Position numbers and translations under genes: made by a program. Below the pieces are notes generated by a model. It did not search any database, had not been told where the DNA came from, and saw only the letters and a list, made by a program, of their open reading frames with translations. A stretch of DNA of 64,000 nucleotides, taken from the NCBI GenBank assembly GCA_038025085.1, contig CM076141.1, positions 15,564,001-15,628,000 of the forward strand. The letters are read 5' to 3'. Numbering within the stretch: the first letter of the stretch is position 1; each line of letters begins with the position of its first letter. Of this stretch, positions 13,070 through 24,646 are shown piece after piece. Source of the DNA: Tetragonia tetragonoides. Its lineage: Eukaryota > Streptophyta > Magnoliopsida > Caryophyllales > Aizoaceae.

Positions 13070-13209
13070 TGACTGATGTTAACACCAGTCGCTAAATCAG
13101 CGACCGACAGATACATCAGTTGCTAATCAGTCGCTATTTTTAGGATTTGCCACTGACATGAAATCAGTCGCATTTTTCAATCGCAAAACGCCTTTTTTTT
13201 TTTGTAGTG
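13070..13209 (-). repeat. CACTA terminal inverted repeat and subterminal repeats
   Basis: On the plus strand the end reads a T-run followed by gtagtg and stops at 13209. Upstream are repeated motifs of the type cagtcgct, cagttgct and the reverse agcgac between 13070 and 13175. Their density and mixed orientation fit CACTA subterminal transposase-binding repeats. Confidence 0.85.
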
Positions 13210-15414
13210 TAGGTGGATGCCCGTGAGTATGTCCGTGCATTGTACGGATTGTGATTATATAATAAAATTAATATAACGTGATGATTAATCTCATCGAAAA
13301 ATCAAAGTGTAATTTGTTATTTATGAAAAACTATTAGTATTACATGGATAAATATTTATATAATCCATTTAATATCATGAATGCAATATAATAAGATTAC
13401 TATGGCTTTATAGTGCATCTTATCTAATTTAAAATCTTATCATCGTTTTCAATTAACTATTAATTAACTCATTCCATATATTACATGATCCAAGAGGTAA
13501 TAGTTTCAAAGTCTTTCTATGTTTGATGTTGGTACGCCAATACTCTTATGTTGATATAATTGTACAACTAACATTTCAAAGATACGATCCTTGCTTTATG
13601 CTAAAATCAGTTTAAACGTCTAATGTATACATAACTACATTTCAAAAAATAAAGAAGTTTTAAGTGTAAACCATAGAATAGTAAAACATTTTTTAATGTA
13701 TGCTTGTTTTTCAAAGTTATATGCGGTCAAAGTACTGCCTTGAAAAATGCAAAAAGTCCAATGTAATTTTATTTGTGGTCCAGAGGGAGTACATTAATAA
13801 TTATAAAGTTGAAGGAAACATAAATTGGAGCCCTATAGTGGTAAAGTTTCCTATTAAAGGTTGGACCTAAAATCATTTTAGATTCATCGTTTATTTCTTT
13901 ATTGTACACATACTCTTTTTATTATATTTTACCTTGAGATTACTTTTTAAATTTTTATAACTAATATACGTATTTTTTCTCTTATTTTTACGTTGCAACT
14001 CTTTAGTTGTGTCAGCTTGTCAAGCTAATTACTAATTACCTTTTTAGGTGGACGCATCTTATGTTGTAAATCAATAGAACATACTACAAATGAGTCTCAT
14101 TTTGAAGGATATTTCGTACCCTTTCCAATGGTGTAAGAAATTTAATTTTTTAAGCGGTGAAACTAAAGTTATATGTTTTTTAAAATCTAATAGTCTATTG
14201 TTTAATAATTTAGGAAAGTACAAATTTAGTATATATTCTATACTAAAACATATATTTCTATTTTATATTTATTTTACAATTTTATTACAATGGTTCGTTT
14301 AGGTGGACGCCCCCAATGCTGTCAAAAAATGCCTCTAATATATAAATATTATGATTTGGAACTAAGTTTTCTTCCTTATACTTCTCTTAGTTGATTTTCA
14401 AAGCTAACAACAAAAACTCCTTTATATAAAAGTATAATATTTAGTAAGTGTGTCCTATGTGTTTATAAGAGAGTTGATGACTTGGCAGCCCTCTGGGTCT
14501 CGATTGCATCTATTTGAATTGATTCCTCTATTCGCTACTGATGAATAGAGAGGATAATATGGATAGCACTCAAATTGTGAGCACTAGGCCTGGCTAGCAA
14601 CGACCCCAAGCTCTCTGCAGGATCCTCCTTTATGTGTGCATTCACAAGGAGAGACACGCATAGTGAACCAATCTTTCCTTGTTACTGACAAACCTTAACA
14701 AAAACATCAGAATTATGACATGTTTCCTTTTCTCTTCATTTCTTTTCTTTTTCCTTCATTTTCTTTGTTCTACTTTTTTCTTTCATCTCAACAAAACCAA
14801 ACACATTGTAATAACTATATTTAAGTTGACATTAAATGATCGAGAGGATGAAAACTGATAAAGATAGTAAATAAACTAAAATCAAGATGATAAAAACGGA
14901 CAAATATAGTACAGTAAATAAATAAATAACTCATCAGATCAAATAAAGAACAATGGTTTTAATGACGTATAATTTACTTCAAATTAAATTATTTTATTAG
15001 AAAAACGTCAACTAACTCAATTAATATATAATTGTTGAGGGTTACAAGTCTTACAACCATTCAAAACATATATAAGTTGTCAATAACCATTAGATCATTA
15101 AAAACCATTATTAGATCACTTAAGTAGAGTATAACTCCATTAACTCATCACGGGCCAAACTTCATTCAATTCAACTAGCAATTTCTTAACACCAAATTGA
15201 GTAACAATTATTTCCTCCCTAACACAAAGTGATAAATGTTGACTTATTAATGCCCCCTACCCCACATACAAAGTTACAAAATACACCTAGTCCTTAACCC
15301 AAAGTCCACGTTATATAGTACAGGCTTACAGCTCTCAAGTCTTCATCTTGTCTCTTTATGGTCTTCTATGTACTAAATCACCTATAGACTTGACTCACTA
15401 GTCACTAGAATCAA
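13210..15414. other. Intergenic, AT-rich, repeat debris
   Basis: No gene recognised. A motif close to aggtggacgc recurs at 13211, 14046 and 14301. Around 14522-14552 a short imperfect hairpin (cctctattc against gaatagagagg) is visible. The rest is AT-rich and without long frames. Confidence 0.5.
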
Positions 15415-15419
15415 AGTTC

Positions 15420-16241
15420 TGATGCGAGAACAAGTGGGCAAAGTAAACAGAACAACCAAGGAACTAGCAAGAGAACATATATTCTTGTTTACATCGAGTT
15501 CCTTTGGTGGTTATGCATTAAATTGACTCCTATAAAGATAATTACATGGAGTTTCCACACAAGGTCGGGATTAAAGCTCTTATTATATGATCTCATTCGT
15601 TATAAGAATTCCCGTAATTTTGACAGCTTCTACAGTGGTTCGTATTTCGATCATAACTCACTCATACGACGTGGGATCATGGTGATTCAAAATTCTGTAG
15701 AAAGCTGGAAACGAGATCTAAAACTCCTGTCCTTTGATTTTTCCCATATTCAAAACGTAACAGGGTTAAAAAGACGATTGAATTTACAGTGGAAAGCTGT
15801 TCCAACGGGTTTGTGCCTTGGACGCCAAGTAATCAGTTGTTTAGTTCGATTTCGTTTAGTATTTTATTAAATCGTTGATTATTGTTTAGGAGAGTAATAA
15901 TCTGATTGTTATTAGTATTAGAAGTCCATTAGGTATTAGGAAAGTTGTTAGTTAGTTCGTTTTACAATTGTAATCAGTTTCATAGTTAGTTTCCTACTTG
16001 GATTAGGATTCCTAGTATCTTTAGATTTCTTTGTCTATAAATAGGGGAGAGCTTTGCTACTGTAAACTCGTGCTTTGATGATTAATTATTGAATACGTGA
16101 GTATTTACCCCTCAAACTGAGTGATTCAGGTTGAAACCCTTACGAGTGATTCGTGAGTTGTTCTTGAGTGATTCTTGAACAAGATCCCTTTGTGTGATAC
16201 TATCAAAGGTTAATTTCCGTTTTGTTACTTATTTCACATCA
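15420..16241 (+). mobile_element. Solo LTR upstream of the pectinesterase gene
   Basis: 822 bp beginning tgatg and ending catca, a perfect 5-bp inverted terminus. It is flanked by a perfect 5-bp target duplication agttc (15415-15419 and 16242-16246). No internal retroelement sequence is present, as expected after LTR-LTR recombination. A TATA-like box (tataaatagggg) lies at about 16036-16047. The plus strand is assumed from this TATA box. I do not recognise the superfamily. Confidence 0.8.
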
Positions 16242-16290
16242 AGTTCTTAGGCAAATATGTTACCAAAAAAAAGTTCTTAGGCAAATATGT
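16241..16290 (+). repeat. 20-bp direct repeat in the pectinesterase promoter
   Basis: The 20-mer aagttcttaggcaaatatgt occurs at 16241-16260 and 16271-16290, separated by taccaaaaaa. The first copy overlaps the solo-LTR target site. The A-run spacer could mark a tiny retroposition scar or a simple local duplication. Confidence 0.9.
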
Positions 16291-16338
16291 GCATTTTGCA
16301 CCATACATCCACCTAAACGCGCTTTTGCATTAAGCCCT

Positions 16339-16348
16339 CTATATATAC
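16339..16348 (+). promoter_or_regulatory. TATA box of the pectinesterase gene
   Basis: ctatatatac lies about 40 bp before the ATG at 16385. The usual 30-bp spacing implies a very short 5' UTR of roughly 10-15 nt. Confidence 0.6.
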
Positions 16349-16384
16349 ACTCCATATTGCCACTACTTTCCTATAAGCTCAAAT

Positions 16385-19300
16385 ATGGCGTCATTTACTA
16401 CTCCCTCCGTTATCACTTCACTTGCATCACTATTATTATTTCTAATACTTCTCGTAATCCAAACACATTCCCTTAATTCGCCACCACCAGCACCATCACC
16501 AACAGCCCCGATCCCGGCCTCGTCCGTGTGTCAAAACACCCAAGACCCGCGTTATTGTCGAAATGTCCTAACCTCCGACAATGCCACGGCTAATGTTTAC
16601 GACTACGGCCGCTTTTCATTCAAACGCTCAATTTCTCAAGCCAATAAGTTCCTTAAGTTGGTCAATAAGCAGTTAATCCACAGTAATAAGTTTGGCTTAA
16701 CCAAAGCCACTACTGGGGCCCTACAAGATTGTCAATTCTTAGCCCAACTCAACATTGACTACCTTTCCACGTCATTCCTAGCTATCAACACCACCTCTAA
16801 AACCCTCCCTTTAATGACGTCAGATGACGTCCACACTCTCTTAAGTGGGGTCCTCACCAATCAACAAACCTGCCTTGACGGCCTCAGTTCCGTACGTACC
16901 GGGCTCACCGGCCCGTTATCCGATGACACTAAGCTCTCATCTCTCGCCCTATCCCTCTTCACCAAGGCCTGGGCCCCCAAGTCCAAGCCCAACAGGTCCG
17001 GTAAAGGCCGCAAGCGTTCCGCATTCGGGAGCGGGCCCTTGCCGGGCCTTGCAATGTCGGGCCGGGCCCGGGCTAAGTTCGAGTCCACCGGGCTCAACAA
17101 CCGACGGCTGTTAGATGATGGTGGTGGTGATGATGATTACCAGGTTCTAATTAGTGACATTGTTACTGTGAGTAAAGATGGGAGTGGTAATTTTACCTTC
17201 ATAAACGACGCCGTTGCAGCTGCTCCTAATAAATCGGATACTAGTGATCATGGGTATTTTTTGATTTATGTTAAGGCTGGTGTTTATGAAGAGAATGTAA
17301 TGGTTGATAAGAAGAAGAGATATGTTATGATGATCGGTGATGGGATTAATCAGACAATTATCACTGGTAATCGGAGTGTTGCTGATAATTATACCACATT
17401 CAACTCTGCTACATTGGGTAAGTGTTTTATACTCACTCTAATTTTTTTTTGTGCGAATTCAGAAATATTTTTAGCTCGTATGGTATTTACTAGTATGACA
17501 TAATTGTCCCACATACCCATATGATAAACACAAATTCTTATTTGAGGACGCCTCGATTAATTTGAGTCCACTTCTATAACCAAGTCTGGTATCAGCATAA
17601 CGTCATGGGTATAGAGGTGGACTCATATTGAGGCGGCCTCAATTTTTTGATTCATGTCTCATCACTTAGATTTAAGTGCATTGATCCCTGACTACATTGC
17701 ATTAGACCTGGGAAAATAGACATTCTGGTAGGGATGTAAATGGATCGGATTCGGATCAGGTGGAGCATCATCCGCTCCATCCGCGAAATCCATCTAATCA
17801 ATCCGCTCCATCCGTCATCCGCGAACCATCCAATCCATATTCAATCCGTCCGTCATCCGCGGATTAGTGGATGGATCGGGTGCTTAACGATTTATGTACT
17901 AAAAACAATAAATAGACCCAACTATAATAAAATTGTTAGTAGTCAAACAAAACTTCAACTCATATACGATCGTTTTACCTTCTAACAATAAAAATAACAC
18001 AATTTAGTTTAAATAATAACAATAAAAATTAGAAAACAAGTAAAATTAAACTAAGATGTAAATATAACATATGTTTAATATCTTATTTATATTATTCTTT
18101 TACACTTTAATATCTAAACGGGTGATGGATGGATTCGCGGATCGGGTTAGCGGATGAGAAATCTCATCCATCATCCGCTCCATCCGCTATCCAATCCATC
18201 CGTCATCCGCTCCATCATCCATTTAATCGGGTTTTAATCCATATATTCGGTTCGGATGGAGCGGTATCCGCGGATCATGAATCCATTTAAATTCCTACAT
18301 TCTGGTCGAGTTGGATTCGTATTAATTAAAATTATTTTTCGAGTTTGAATTAAGTATAACTTTACATTAACTTTTTGTGGATTATTGAAATATGGAATTA
18401 GTTTTTGTCGGTCTGATCTCATTGGTGAGGTCAGGTTCGGCCAATCGGGTTTTGTAATTTTAGCAACCGTATTAACGGGGTTCGGTTTTTTGGGCGATAA
18501 TCGGGTCGTGTAATTTTGCACTTAGCTCACATACACAAGGTACTACGACTCTACGAGGCATTAAATCAGGCTAGGATCTAGGATAGAGAAACCAGTGTCG
18601 AGTTCGATTTACAACTTGCAGTTCCCAGTACTTAAATCATTTAATTTTGCAAAGATAATGCTAACATATGTCCATTGAATGTCTGTGTCCATGCATATAT
18701 AGACACTGATTTTATACGAGAACACAAGATACTAGTCAAATGTCTTAGACGAATTTAATGAGAATAGTTGGGGGTTGGTTTCTGTCACATGCACTGATCT
18801 GATGTGATGCACATGCTGACATTGTTAGGTTACTAATTCCAGGAAAGGATAAGCTCCATATATCAGAGCAATAATACTTCCTAGAGATTCGAATGACCAA
18901 ATTTGATGTTATATGGTGATATTACGCTTGAAACACAAACATTTTGGATAGGTGTTGTGTCGCGTATCCGACGTTGGAATACGACACGAGCCCTATTAGG
19001 CATTTTCCCTGTTAAATGACGTTTTTCCGTATTTGTCTCGTGTCGATTTTCCTTTGTCTCGTGTCGATTTTCCGTATTTGTCATGTGTCCGTATCTGTGT
19101 CTCAGTGTCTATGCGACCTAGTCGTTACCAAGTTTGATTTTCTTTTTATGTGATTTTGGATATGCCAAATTGCCAACGTTACCTTACATTATATGGTATG
19201 ATGTGTTTCTGTTGTTGCAGCTGTGGTGGGAATGGGTTTCGTAGGAGTAAACATGACAATTCGGAACACAGCAGGTGCAATCAAACACCAAGCAGTAGCT

Positions 19301-19912
19301 CTAAGGAACGGAGCCGATTTGTCAAGCTTCTATAGTTGCAGCTTTGAAGGGTACCAAGACACCTTATATGTACACTCATTACGACAATTTTACCGGGAGT
19401 GTGACATTTACGGAACAGTGGATTTCATTTTCGGAAACGCAGCTGTTGTGTTCCAAACTTGCAACTTATATCCTCGTTTACCTCTAGACAAACAATTTAA
19501 CGCCATAACGGCTCAAGGCAGGACCGATCCGAATCAAAATACGGGCATTTCGATCGAGAATTGTGTCATTCGGGCTGCTAGTGATCTTGCTAGTAGTAAT
19601 GGCACAACGCAAACTTACCTAGGGAGGCCTTGGAAACAATTTGCTAGAACGGTTTACATGCATTCGTTCATGAGTGATGCTATAAATCCGGCGGGTTGGA
19701 GAGATTGGAATGGAACTTTGGGTTTGGATACTCTTTATTATGGAGAGTTCAATAATACGGGTCCGGGTTCAAATACTACTAGTCGGGTAACGTGGTCCGG
19801 TTATCATGTTATGAACTCTACAGATGCAACTAATTTTACTGTATCGACATTCGTTTTTGGTGATAAGTGGTTACCTGAAACGGGTATACCATTTATTAGT
19901 GGTTTGCTTTAA
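16385..19912 (+). CDS. Pectinesterase/pectin methylesterase with PMEI pro-domain (2 exons)
   Basis: Exon 1 is 16385-17417 and exon 2 is 19221-19912; the split codon and the gtaagt / ttgcag borders give a 574-residue protein. It removes methyl esters from homogalacturonan in the cell wall. Order: signal peptide or anchor (residues 7-29), a Pro-rich linker, the PMEI-like pro-region with four spaced Cys (C49, C58, C116, C163), a basic linker, the processing motif RRLL (240-243), then the catalytic domain. The active-site set is complete: Gln368, Gln390, Asp391 (GYQDTL), Asp412 (DFIFGN), Arg480 and Trp482 (LGRPW). The length and the intron position in the SATL/AVVG region are typical of type-I (group 2) plant PMEs. 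A hAT-type MITE sits in the intron and a solo LTR ends 143 bp upstream. No defect seen. Confidence 0.96.
17729..18297. mobile_element. hAT-type MITE in the pectinesterase intron
   Basis: 569 bp starting tagggatgtaaatgg and ending ccatttaaattccta (imperfect inverted ends), flanked by a perfect 8-bp duplication cattctgg at 17721-17728 and 18298-18305. The 8-bp target site and TAGGG-type end are characteristic of hAT elements. The subterminal parts are full of tccatccg / ggatgga repeats. No transposase is encoded. Confidence 0.88.
18306..19220. other. Rest of pectinesterase intron
   Basis: No coding signal. A short tandem duplication of a gtctcgtgtcgattttcc block lies at about 19035-19075. The 3' splice site is gttgttgcag at 19211-19220. 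Confidence 0.6.
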
Positions 19913-20189
19913 AACATAAGTTGTTATTTAGACATTAGAGTTGATTAGGGGTAGTATGTCTATAGCAATTATATATGCAATTTTATGTTTTTGAATTTAT
20001 TTTTGATGGGTGATGGAATAACTTGTTACAAACATATTGTAACATTGTACTACTCCAATAATGTATTTGACCCAAATATATAGAAGCATATGAAAGAACT
20101 TTCAATGTTTAATTTTTTTTCTTTCTAATATCATGTTGGGTTGAAAGTGATAGAATAATGAAAATAACAATAAAACATGAGTAATTGGC
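19913..20189. other. Pectinesterase 3' flank
   Basis: AT-rich likely 3' UTR with several AATAAT-like signals (for example about 20056). No gene. Confidence 0.5.
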
Positions 20190-20410
20190 AATGGTAAAAG
20201 GCTTATAACCGGAAGCCCGCACCAGCATACAGACCCACCCCTAGACCATTGTATGAGAATTAGTCGCGAGAGGACTCAACAGTCCCACACACTGAGGCAG
20301 GCCAAAGGGGGGAGGGGGATGCTTCGAGCAAGTCTCAAACCCCTGACCTTGGGCAACATTGGCAAAGCCCTTAACCCCAATAATATTACCATTGAGCCAC
20401 AACCCCGGGA
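20190..20410 (-). mobile_element. tRNA-derived SINE
   Basis: On the minus strand the unit starts near 20408. It has an A-box-like TGGCTCAATGG (about 20390-20400) and a B-box-like GGGTTTGAGAC (20332-20342), the split RNA polymerase III promoter of tRNA genes. A tRNA-unrelated body follows (CCTCAGTGTGTGGGACTGTT). It cannot fold as a full tRNA, so a SINE is preferred to a tRNA gene. Target duplications were not identified with certainty. Confidence 0.6.
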
Positions 20411-20759
20411 TTATATGTCATGAAATTCTCTTCAAATGTTCTAGGTATTGCATTTTGACAAACCACTCTTTTTTAAAAAAAAATTACATTACAATCCGTA
20501 GCCATGAACATTCAGTTTTTCTATTGAAGTCGATCATGTCAATTGGAATCCTCTAAAAGTTAGCTCATATACCTCAACCTACACCTGTCAAAAGTTGACC
20601 CGTCTAAAAATCTAACTGACCTATTTTGTAAGGGTTCTGACACAATTTTCTCAACTCGAATCCGTTTATAATTTAGGAAAATGAACAAAAAAGTGAAATT
20701 GACCCAAAAACTAGTTCGTAACCACTTGACTGGATCTCAAAATGATCGACTTGAAACTA
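20411..20759. other. Intergenic, possible MITE remnant
   Basis: AT-rich. From about 20585 (cacctgtcaaaagttgaccc) the sequence looks like one end of a non-autonomous DNA element. The matching end may be at 24647-24670 (acctgttaggtcgag), on the other side of the copia insertion. No gene. Confidence 0.3.
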
Positions 20760-20909
20760 TGAATTGTGGTAATTCCCCTTGGGGGTTTCCTGTATATTAT
20801 TTTCAATATATACTGACTGAGTACAGAGTGGGTTAAAAGGTAATGGGCGTAAGCCTAATAGGAAACTATTAATATTGACAATATTTTCCTATATACATAT
20901 TCTATCACA
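20760..20909 (-). repeat. 3' LTR of the copia element
   Basis: 150 bp, closely similar to 24495-24646, TG..CA ends. Confidence 0.88.
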
Positions 20910-22299
20910 CCCCCGCAGTCGGAGCGGGAGGTAGACGAACGCTCAGACTGTAGCGAAAGTCATTGAACAGAGTCGTAGGGAGGCCCTTGGTAAAAACCTT
21001 TTCACGAACAAAGTGAATGTCAATCTCTATGTGTTTGGTCCGCTGGTGCTGCACAGGGTTAGTAGAAAGATAGACGACACTAACATTATCACAATATACA
21101 AGAGTGGCACGAGTAACAGGGCAGCGCAACTCAAGGAGCAAGTTGCACAACCAACAAGTCTCAGCAACAGCATTAGCGACACCCCGGTATTCAGCTTCGA
21201 CACCGGAGCGGGAGACTGTGCCTTGGCGTTTGGACGACCAAGAGAGCAAATTGTCACCCATGAAGATGTAGTAACCAGAAGTGGATCTACGAGAGTCCGG
21301 GCACCCTGTCCAATCAGCGTCAGAGTAAGCAATGAGACCGGTGGTCGCAAAGGGATATAACTGAAGACCATACTCGATGGTACCCTGAATATAACAAATA
21401 ATTCGCTTGAGAGCCCCCAGGTGTGGTCCCCGGTGGTCATGCATGAACAAGCAAATCTGTTTCACTGCATAGGAGATGTCAGGGGGGGTGAATGTGAGAT
21501 ATTGCAGTTCGCCGGCTAAGCGACGGTAGAGCTCCGGGTCGGAGACCAAGGGACCGGCGGACGGACCAAGCTTTGACTTGGTGTCCACAGGCGTAAGGTA
21601 GGGCTTGCAACCTGTCATGCCGGCACGATCAAGTATCTCAAGGGCATATTTATGTTGTGACAAGAATATGCCGTGAGAGTTGCGAGTGGCCGTGATACCG
21701 AGGAAATAATGGAGAGGTCCAAGGTCAGTCATAGAAAACTCAAAACTGAGGGAGACAAAGATGCGCTGCAGGAGAGTGTCAAAAGAAGTAGTAATAACAA
21801 TATCATCAACATAAAACAGTAAATAAGCGGTGTCGGACCCATGGCGATAGATGAACAATGATGTGTCAGACTTGCTGTTGGAGAACTCTACACAAGTCAC
21901 ATAATCCGCAAATCGTTGAAACCATGCCCGCGGAGCTTGTTCGAGGCCATACAGAGACTTCCATAGGCGGCAAGCATAGCCTGGGTAGGCGGGATCAACA
22001 AAACTTGGGGGCTGATGCATATATACTGTTTCCTGCAAATGACCATGGAGGAAGGCATTCTTGACGTCGAGCTGGTGAATGAGCCAGGCATGGGAGAGAG
22101 TTAGACTGAGGACAGTGCAAATGGTCACTGGTTTGACCACAGGACTGAAAGTCTCGTCACATTCAATACCGGGGCGCTGAAATTTACCATTAGCAACCAT
22201 GTGGGCCTTATGCCGCTCAAGAGTACCATCAGGGTTGAATTTGTGCTTGAAAAGCCATATTGAACGAACCACATTAACCCCTAGGGGTTGGGGTTCCAA
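20905..22299 (-). pseudogene. Copia reverse transcriptase and RNase H (open, but detached)
   Basis: 464 codons stay open. Visible motifs are FSPVVKPVTI, IHQLDVKNAFLHG, LYGLEQAPRAW and the catalytic FYVDDIVIT at about 21800, then the RNase H part with YSDADWTGCPDSRRSTSGY and the terminal KHIEIDIHFVREK. Its stop lies within the LTR end. A frameshift near 22310 separates it from the upstream integrase, so no full polyprotein can be made. Confidence 0.88.
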
Positions 22300-22319
22300 G
22301 TCCCAAGTGTTATTTTTAA

Positions 22320-24218
22320 TTAAAGCATCATATTCCGACTACATAGCAGCCCGCCAGTGATGTCTTTTAATGCCTGGACATGAGAGCGAGGGAGGGGAGA
22401 GGGGGAAGTAGTGGGTGAAGTAGTGGTGTGGAGGGTGAAGATTTTGCGGGGTTTGAAGATCCCGTCTTGCCCGCGGGTAGTCATTGTATGGGTGGGTTGT
22501 TTTGGTGGTTGAAGGGGAGGGGGGGAGGGGAGGGGCGACGTGTGGCTGGGCAGCCGGGGGGTGGAGGGGGGAGGCTCGGTGGGCGGGGGGCAACATACGG
22601 TGGGGGGATCGTGGGGAGTGGAGGAGACGACACCCCCGTAGCTGAAGCTAGGGATGCCGGAGGGGTAGGAAGTTCCGGGGGAGTGGGGGGCCGGGGTGGA
22701 GAGGAGGAGCTCGCGAGAGAGCGGGGAGGGAGTGTCGTCAGTAACGAGGAACTCGTAGGAGGGTGGGGGAGAGGTGGTGAAGGAGGAGAAGGGAAAGGTG
22801 GACTCATCAAAGACAACATGACGGTAGATGATAATTTTACGGGAGGCAAGATCGAGGCATCGATACCCGCGGTGGTTGGATGGATACCCAAGGAAGACAC
22901 AAGGAGTGGATCGGGGGGCTAGTTTGTGTGGAGTAGAGGAGGAGAGATTGGGATAGCATAGACACCCGAAGACACGGGGGTGAGTGTAGGAGGGGGATTT
23001 TTTGAATGGACGGAAGAAGGGAGTTTCTTTTGAGATGGCGATGGAAGGGATGAGGTTAAGATGTAGGCGGCCATATCGAGGGATTCGACCCAATAGTCGG
23101 ATGGTATTTGTGCGTGGAAGAGGAGAGTGCGCACAATGTTGTTAATATAATGATACGAATCATACGTTCGGATTTGCCATTTTGTTGAGAGGTACGGGGA
23201 CATGAGAAACGATGTCATTGGATGAAAATAAGTTGAGGAGAGGTGTATTATCAAATTCCCCCCCCCCCCCTATCACATTAGAAGGATTTTATCTCACAAT
23301 TAAATTGGGTGCGCACATAAGCCCGAAAGTGAAGAAATTTAGAAAATGCATCACTTTTATGACATAAAGGATAAACCCACAAAAATTGAGAGAAATGATC
23401 TAGGAAAATAACATAGTAGCGAATGCAGCTAATACTGGGAATAGGGATGTCCAAAGATCCGGATGCGCAATGTCAAAGGGGGAGGATACGACAGTGTCTG
23501 AGTGATAAAAAGGAAGTCTAACATGCTTTCCTAATTGACAAACGTGACATAGAGAGACCGCTTTGTCATTATTACACTCAATAAAATCATTACTAACTAA
23601 AGATTTAATAATAGACTCTCCCGGATGACCCAACCGTTGATGCCAAGTAGAGCGGGTGCAAGTGAGGAAGGCGATGGGAGTGGATGACTTTGTGGTGGTG
23701 GAGCTGACCGGGTAGAGTTTCCCAGAGCTATCACATCGGAGGAGAGGGGTCCGCGTCTGAAAATCATAGACAGAGAAACCATAAGGGTCAAAGGCAACAA
23801 CACAGTGATTTTCACGGACAAACCGACGGACAGAGATAAGGTTTTTAATTATGTGGGTGGCAACTAAGACATTTTGAAGGTGAAGGGGACAGGAGGAGGA
23901 GGGTAATGAAGTGTAGCCCATACATGTCACAGGAATAGTATTACCATCACCAACAGTCACAGAATTATTAATGCTTGAACCAAAAATAGAACGAAGGATA
24001 CCTGGCTGTGATGTCAAATGGGCGGTAGCTCCAGTGTCCATGTACCAACCTATGTTGCCCGGGTCCTGAAGGCTCATGGTGTTGAATGCATGAGGAAGAG
24101 TGGTGGTGGGCTCCACAGGGGCGGAGTAGCCGACAGGAGGGATAGCGAACCACGTCCAAGGGTGGGGGACGTTGCTGGCGGGCTCGACAGTGGCGGGGTG
24201 AGTACCCGCGAGGGCCAC
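22320..24218 (-). pseudogene. Copia protease and integrase region (broken)
   Basis: The protease motif WYMDTGATAHLT is at about 24010-24045. The GAG-pre-integrase part with its zinc-binding H and C residues (WHQRLGHPGE, CHVCQLGKH) lies at about 23540-23650. The integrase core is shifted into other frames near 23400 and 23060; its end, with PRVFGCLCY and FLGYPSNHRGYRC, is at about 22860-22980. The region near 22400-22780 encodes a Pro/Ser-rich linker whose opposite strand gives long spurious Gly-rich frames. A poly-C run lies at 23259-23270. Only about 330 bp separate the protease from the primer-binding site, too little for a gag gene. Confidence 0.85.
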
Positions 24219-24482
24219 CTGGGCGAGGTGGGCAGACTGGGAGTGCGTGAGTTACCAGGAGCAAGAAGGAGAAAGGGAGAAGAGGTTGAGGGCGGTTAAA
24301 CCCGAGGGAGGAAGAGTCGGCAGCGGAAGTCGACAAGGGGACGGCGGCGGCAGGCTGCATAGGAGCAGGCGATGGGCAGTGTCAGCGGCGGATGCAAGGA
24401 GCGTCGGCGGCGACGGCCGGTCAAACGGTCGATTGACCGAAGGAGAAGGATGAGGGGTTGATTTGAGGAGGGTAAAGTTTGT

Positions 24483-24494
24483 GCTCTGATACCA
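24483..24494 (-). other. Primer-binding site (initiator tRNA-Met type)
   Basis: The minus strand reads TGGTATCAGAGC directly after the 5' LTR. Confidence 0.92.
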
Positions 24495-24646
24495 TGTAAA
24501 TTGTGGTAATTCTCTTTGGGAGTTTTCTGTATATTATTTTTAATTTATATTGACTAAGTACAGAATACGTTACAAGGTAATGAGTGTAAGCCTAACAAAA
24601 AACTATTAATATTTAAAATATTTTCTTATATACATATTCTATCACA
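24495..24646 (-). repeat. 5' LTR of the copia element
   Basis: 152 bp; on the minus strand it is followed directly by the primer-binding site. Confidence 0.88.

Larger units (their letters stand above)
1..13209 (-). mobile_element. CACTA (En/Spm) DNA transposon, left end outside window
   Basis: The right terminus ends in the reverse complement of CACTACAAAAAA at about 13193-13209, the hallmark end of CACTA elements. The 130 bp inside it carry several copies in both orientations of a motif close to cagtcgct, the subterminal repeats that bind the element's own transposase in this family. A tnp2-type transposase gene runs on the minus strand in two parts, 10345-11586 and 1-1882, separated by an LTR retrotransposon. 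The other terminus is not in the window, so the 3-bp target duplication (tag at 13210-13212 on this side) cannot be confirmed. Several frameshifts and stops show that this copy no longer encodes transposase. Confidence 0.88.
20760..24646 (-). mobile_element. Ty1/copia retrotransposon with 150-bp LTRs (decayed)
   Basis: LTRs at 20760-20909 and 24495-24646 start TG and end atcaca. They are followed on the coding (minus) strand by an initiator tRNA-Met primer-binding site and end at a G-rich polypurine tract (GACTGCGGGGG, 20910-20920). The flanks aacta and aacct suggest a degenerate 5-bp target duplication. Coding order is protease, integrase, then RT and RNase H, which defines Ty1/copia; the short LTRs fit the Ale group (an inference). 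The capsid part of gag is absent and there are several frameshifts. Confidence 0.9.

Noticed and set aside
16845..17114. Alternative frames over the GC-rich linker of the pectinesterase
   Set aside because: Shadows of the real frame, which has family motifs on both sides.
20330..20410. A functional tRNA gene
   Set aside because: Only A- and B-box similarity; the arms do not pair into a full cloverleaf and the body continues as a SINE.
22428..22922. Gly-rich plus-strand ORF
   Set aside because: Antisense of the Pro/Ser-rich linker of the copia polyprotein.
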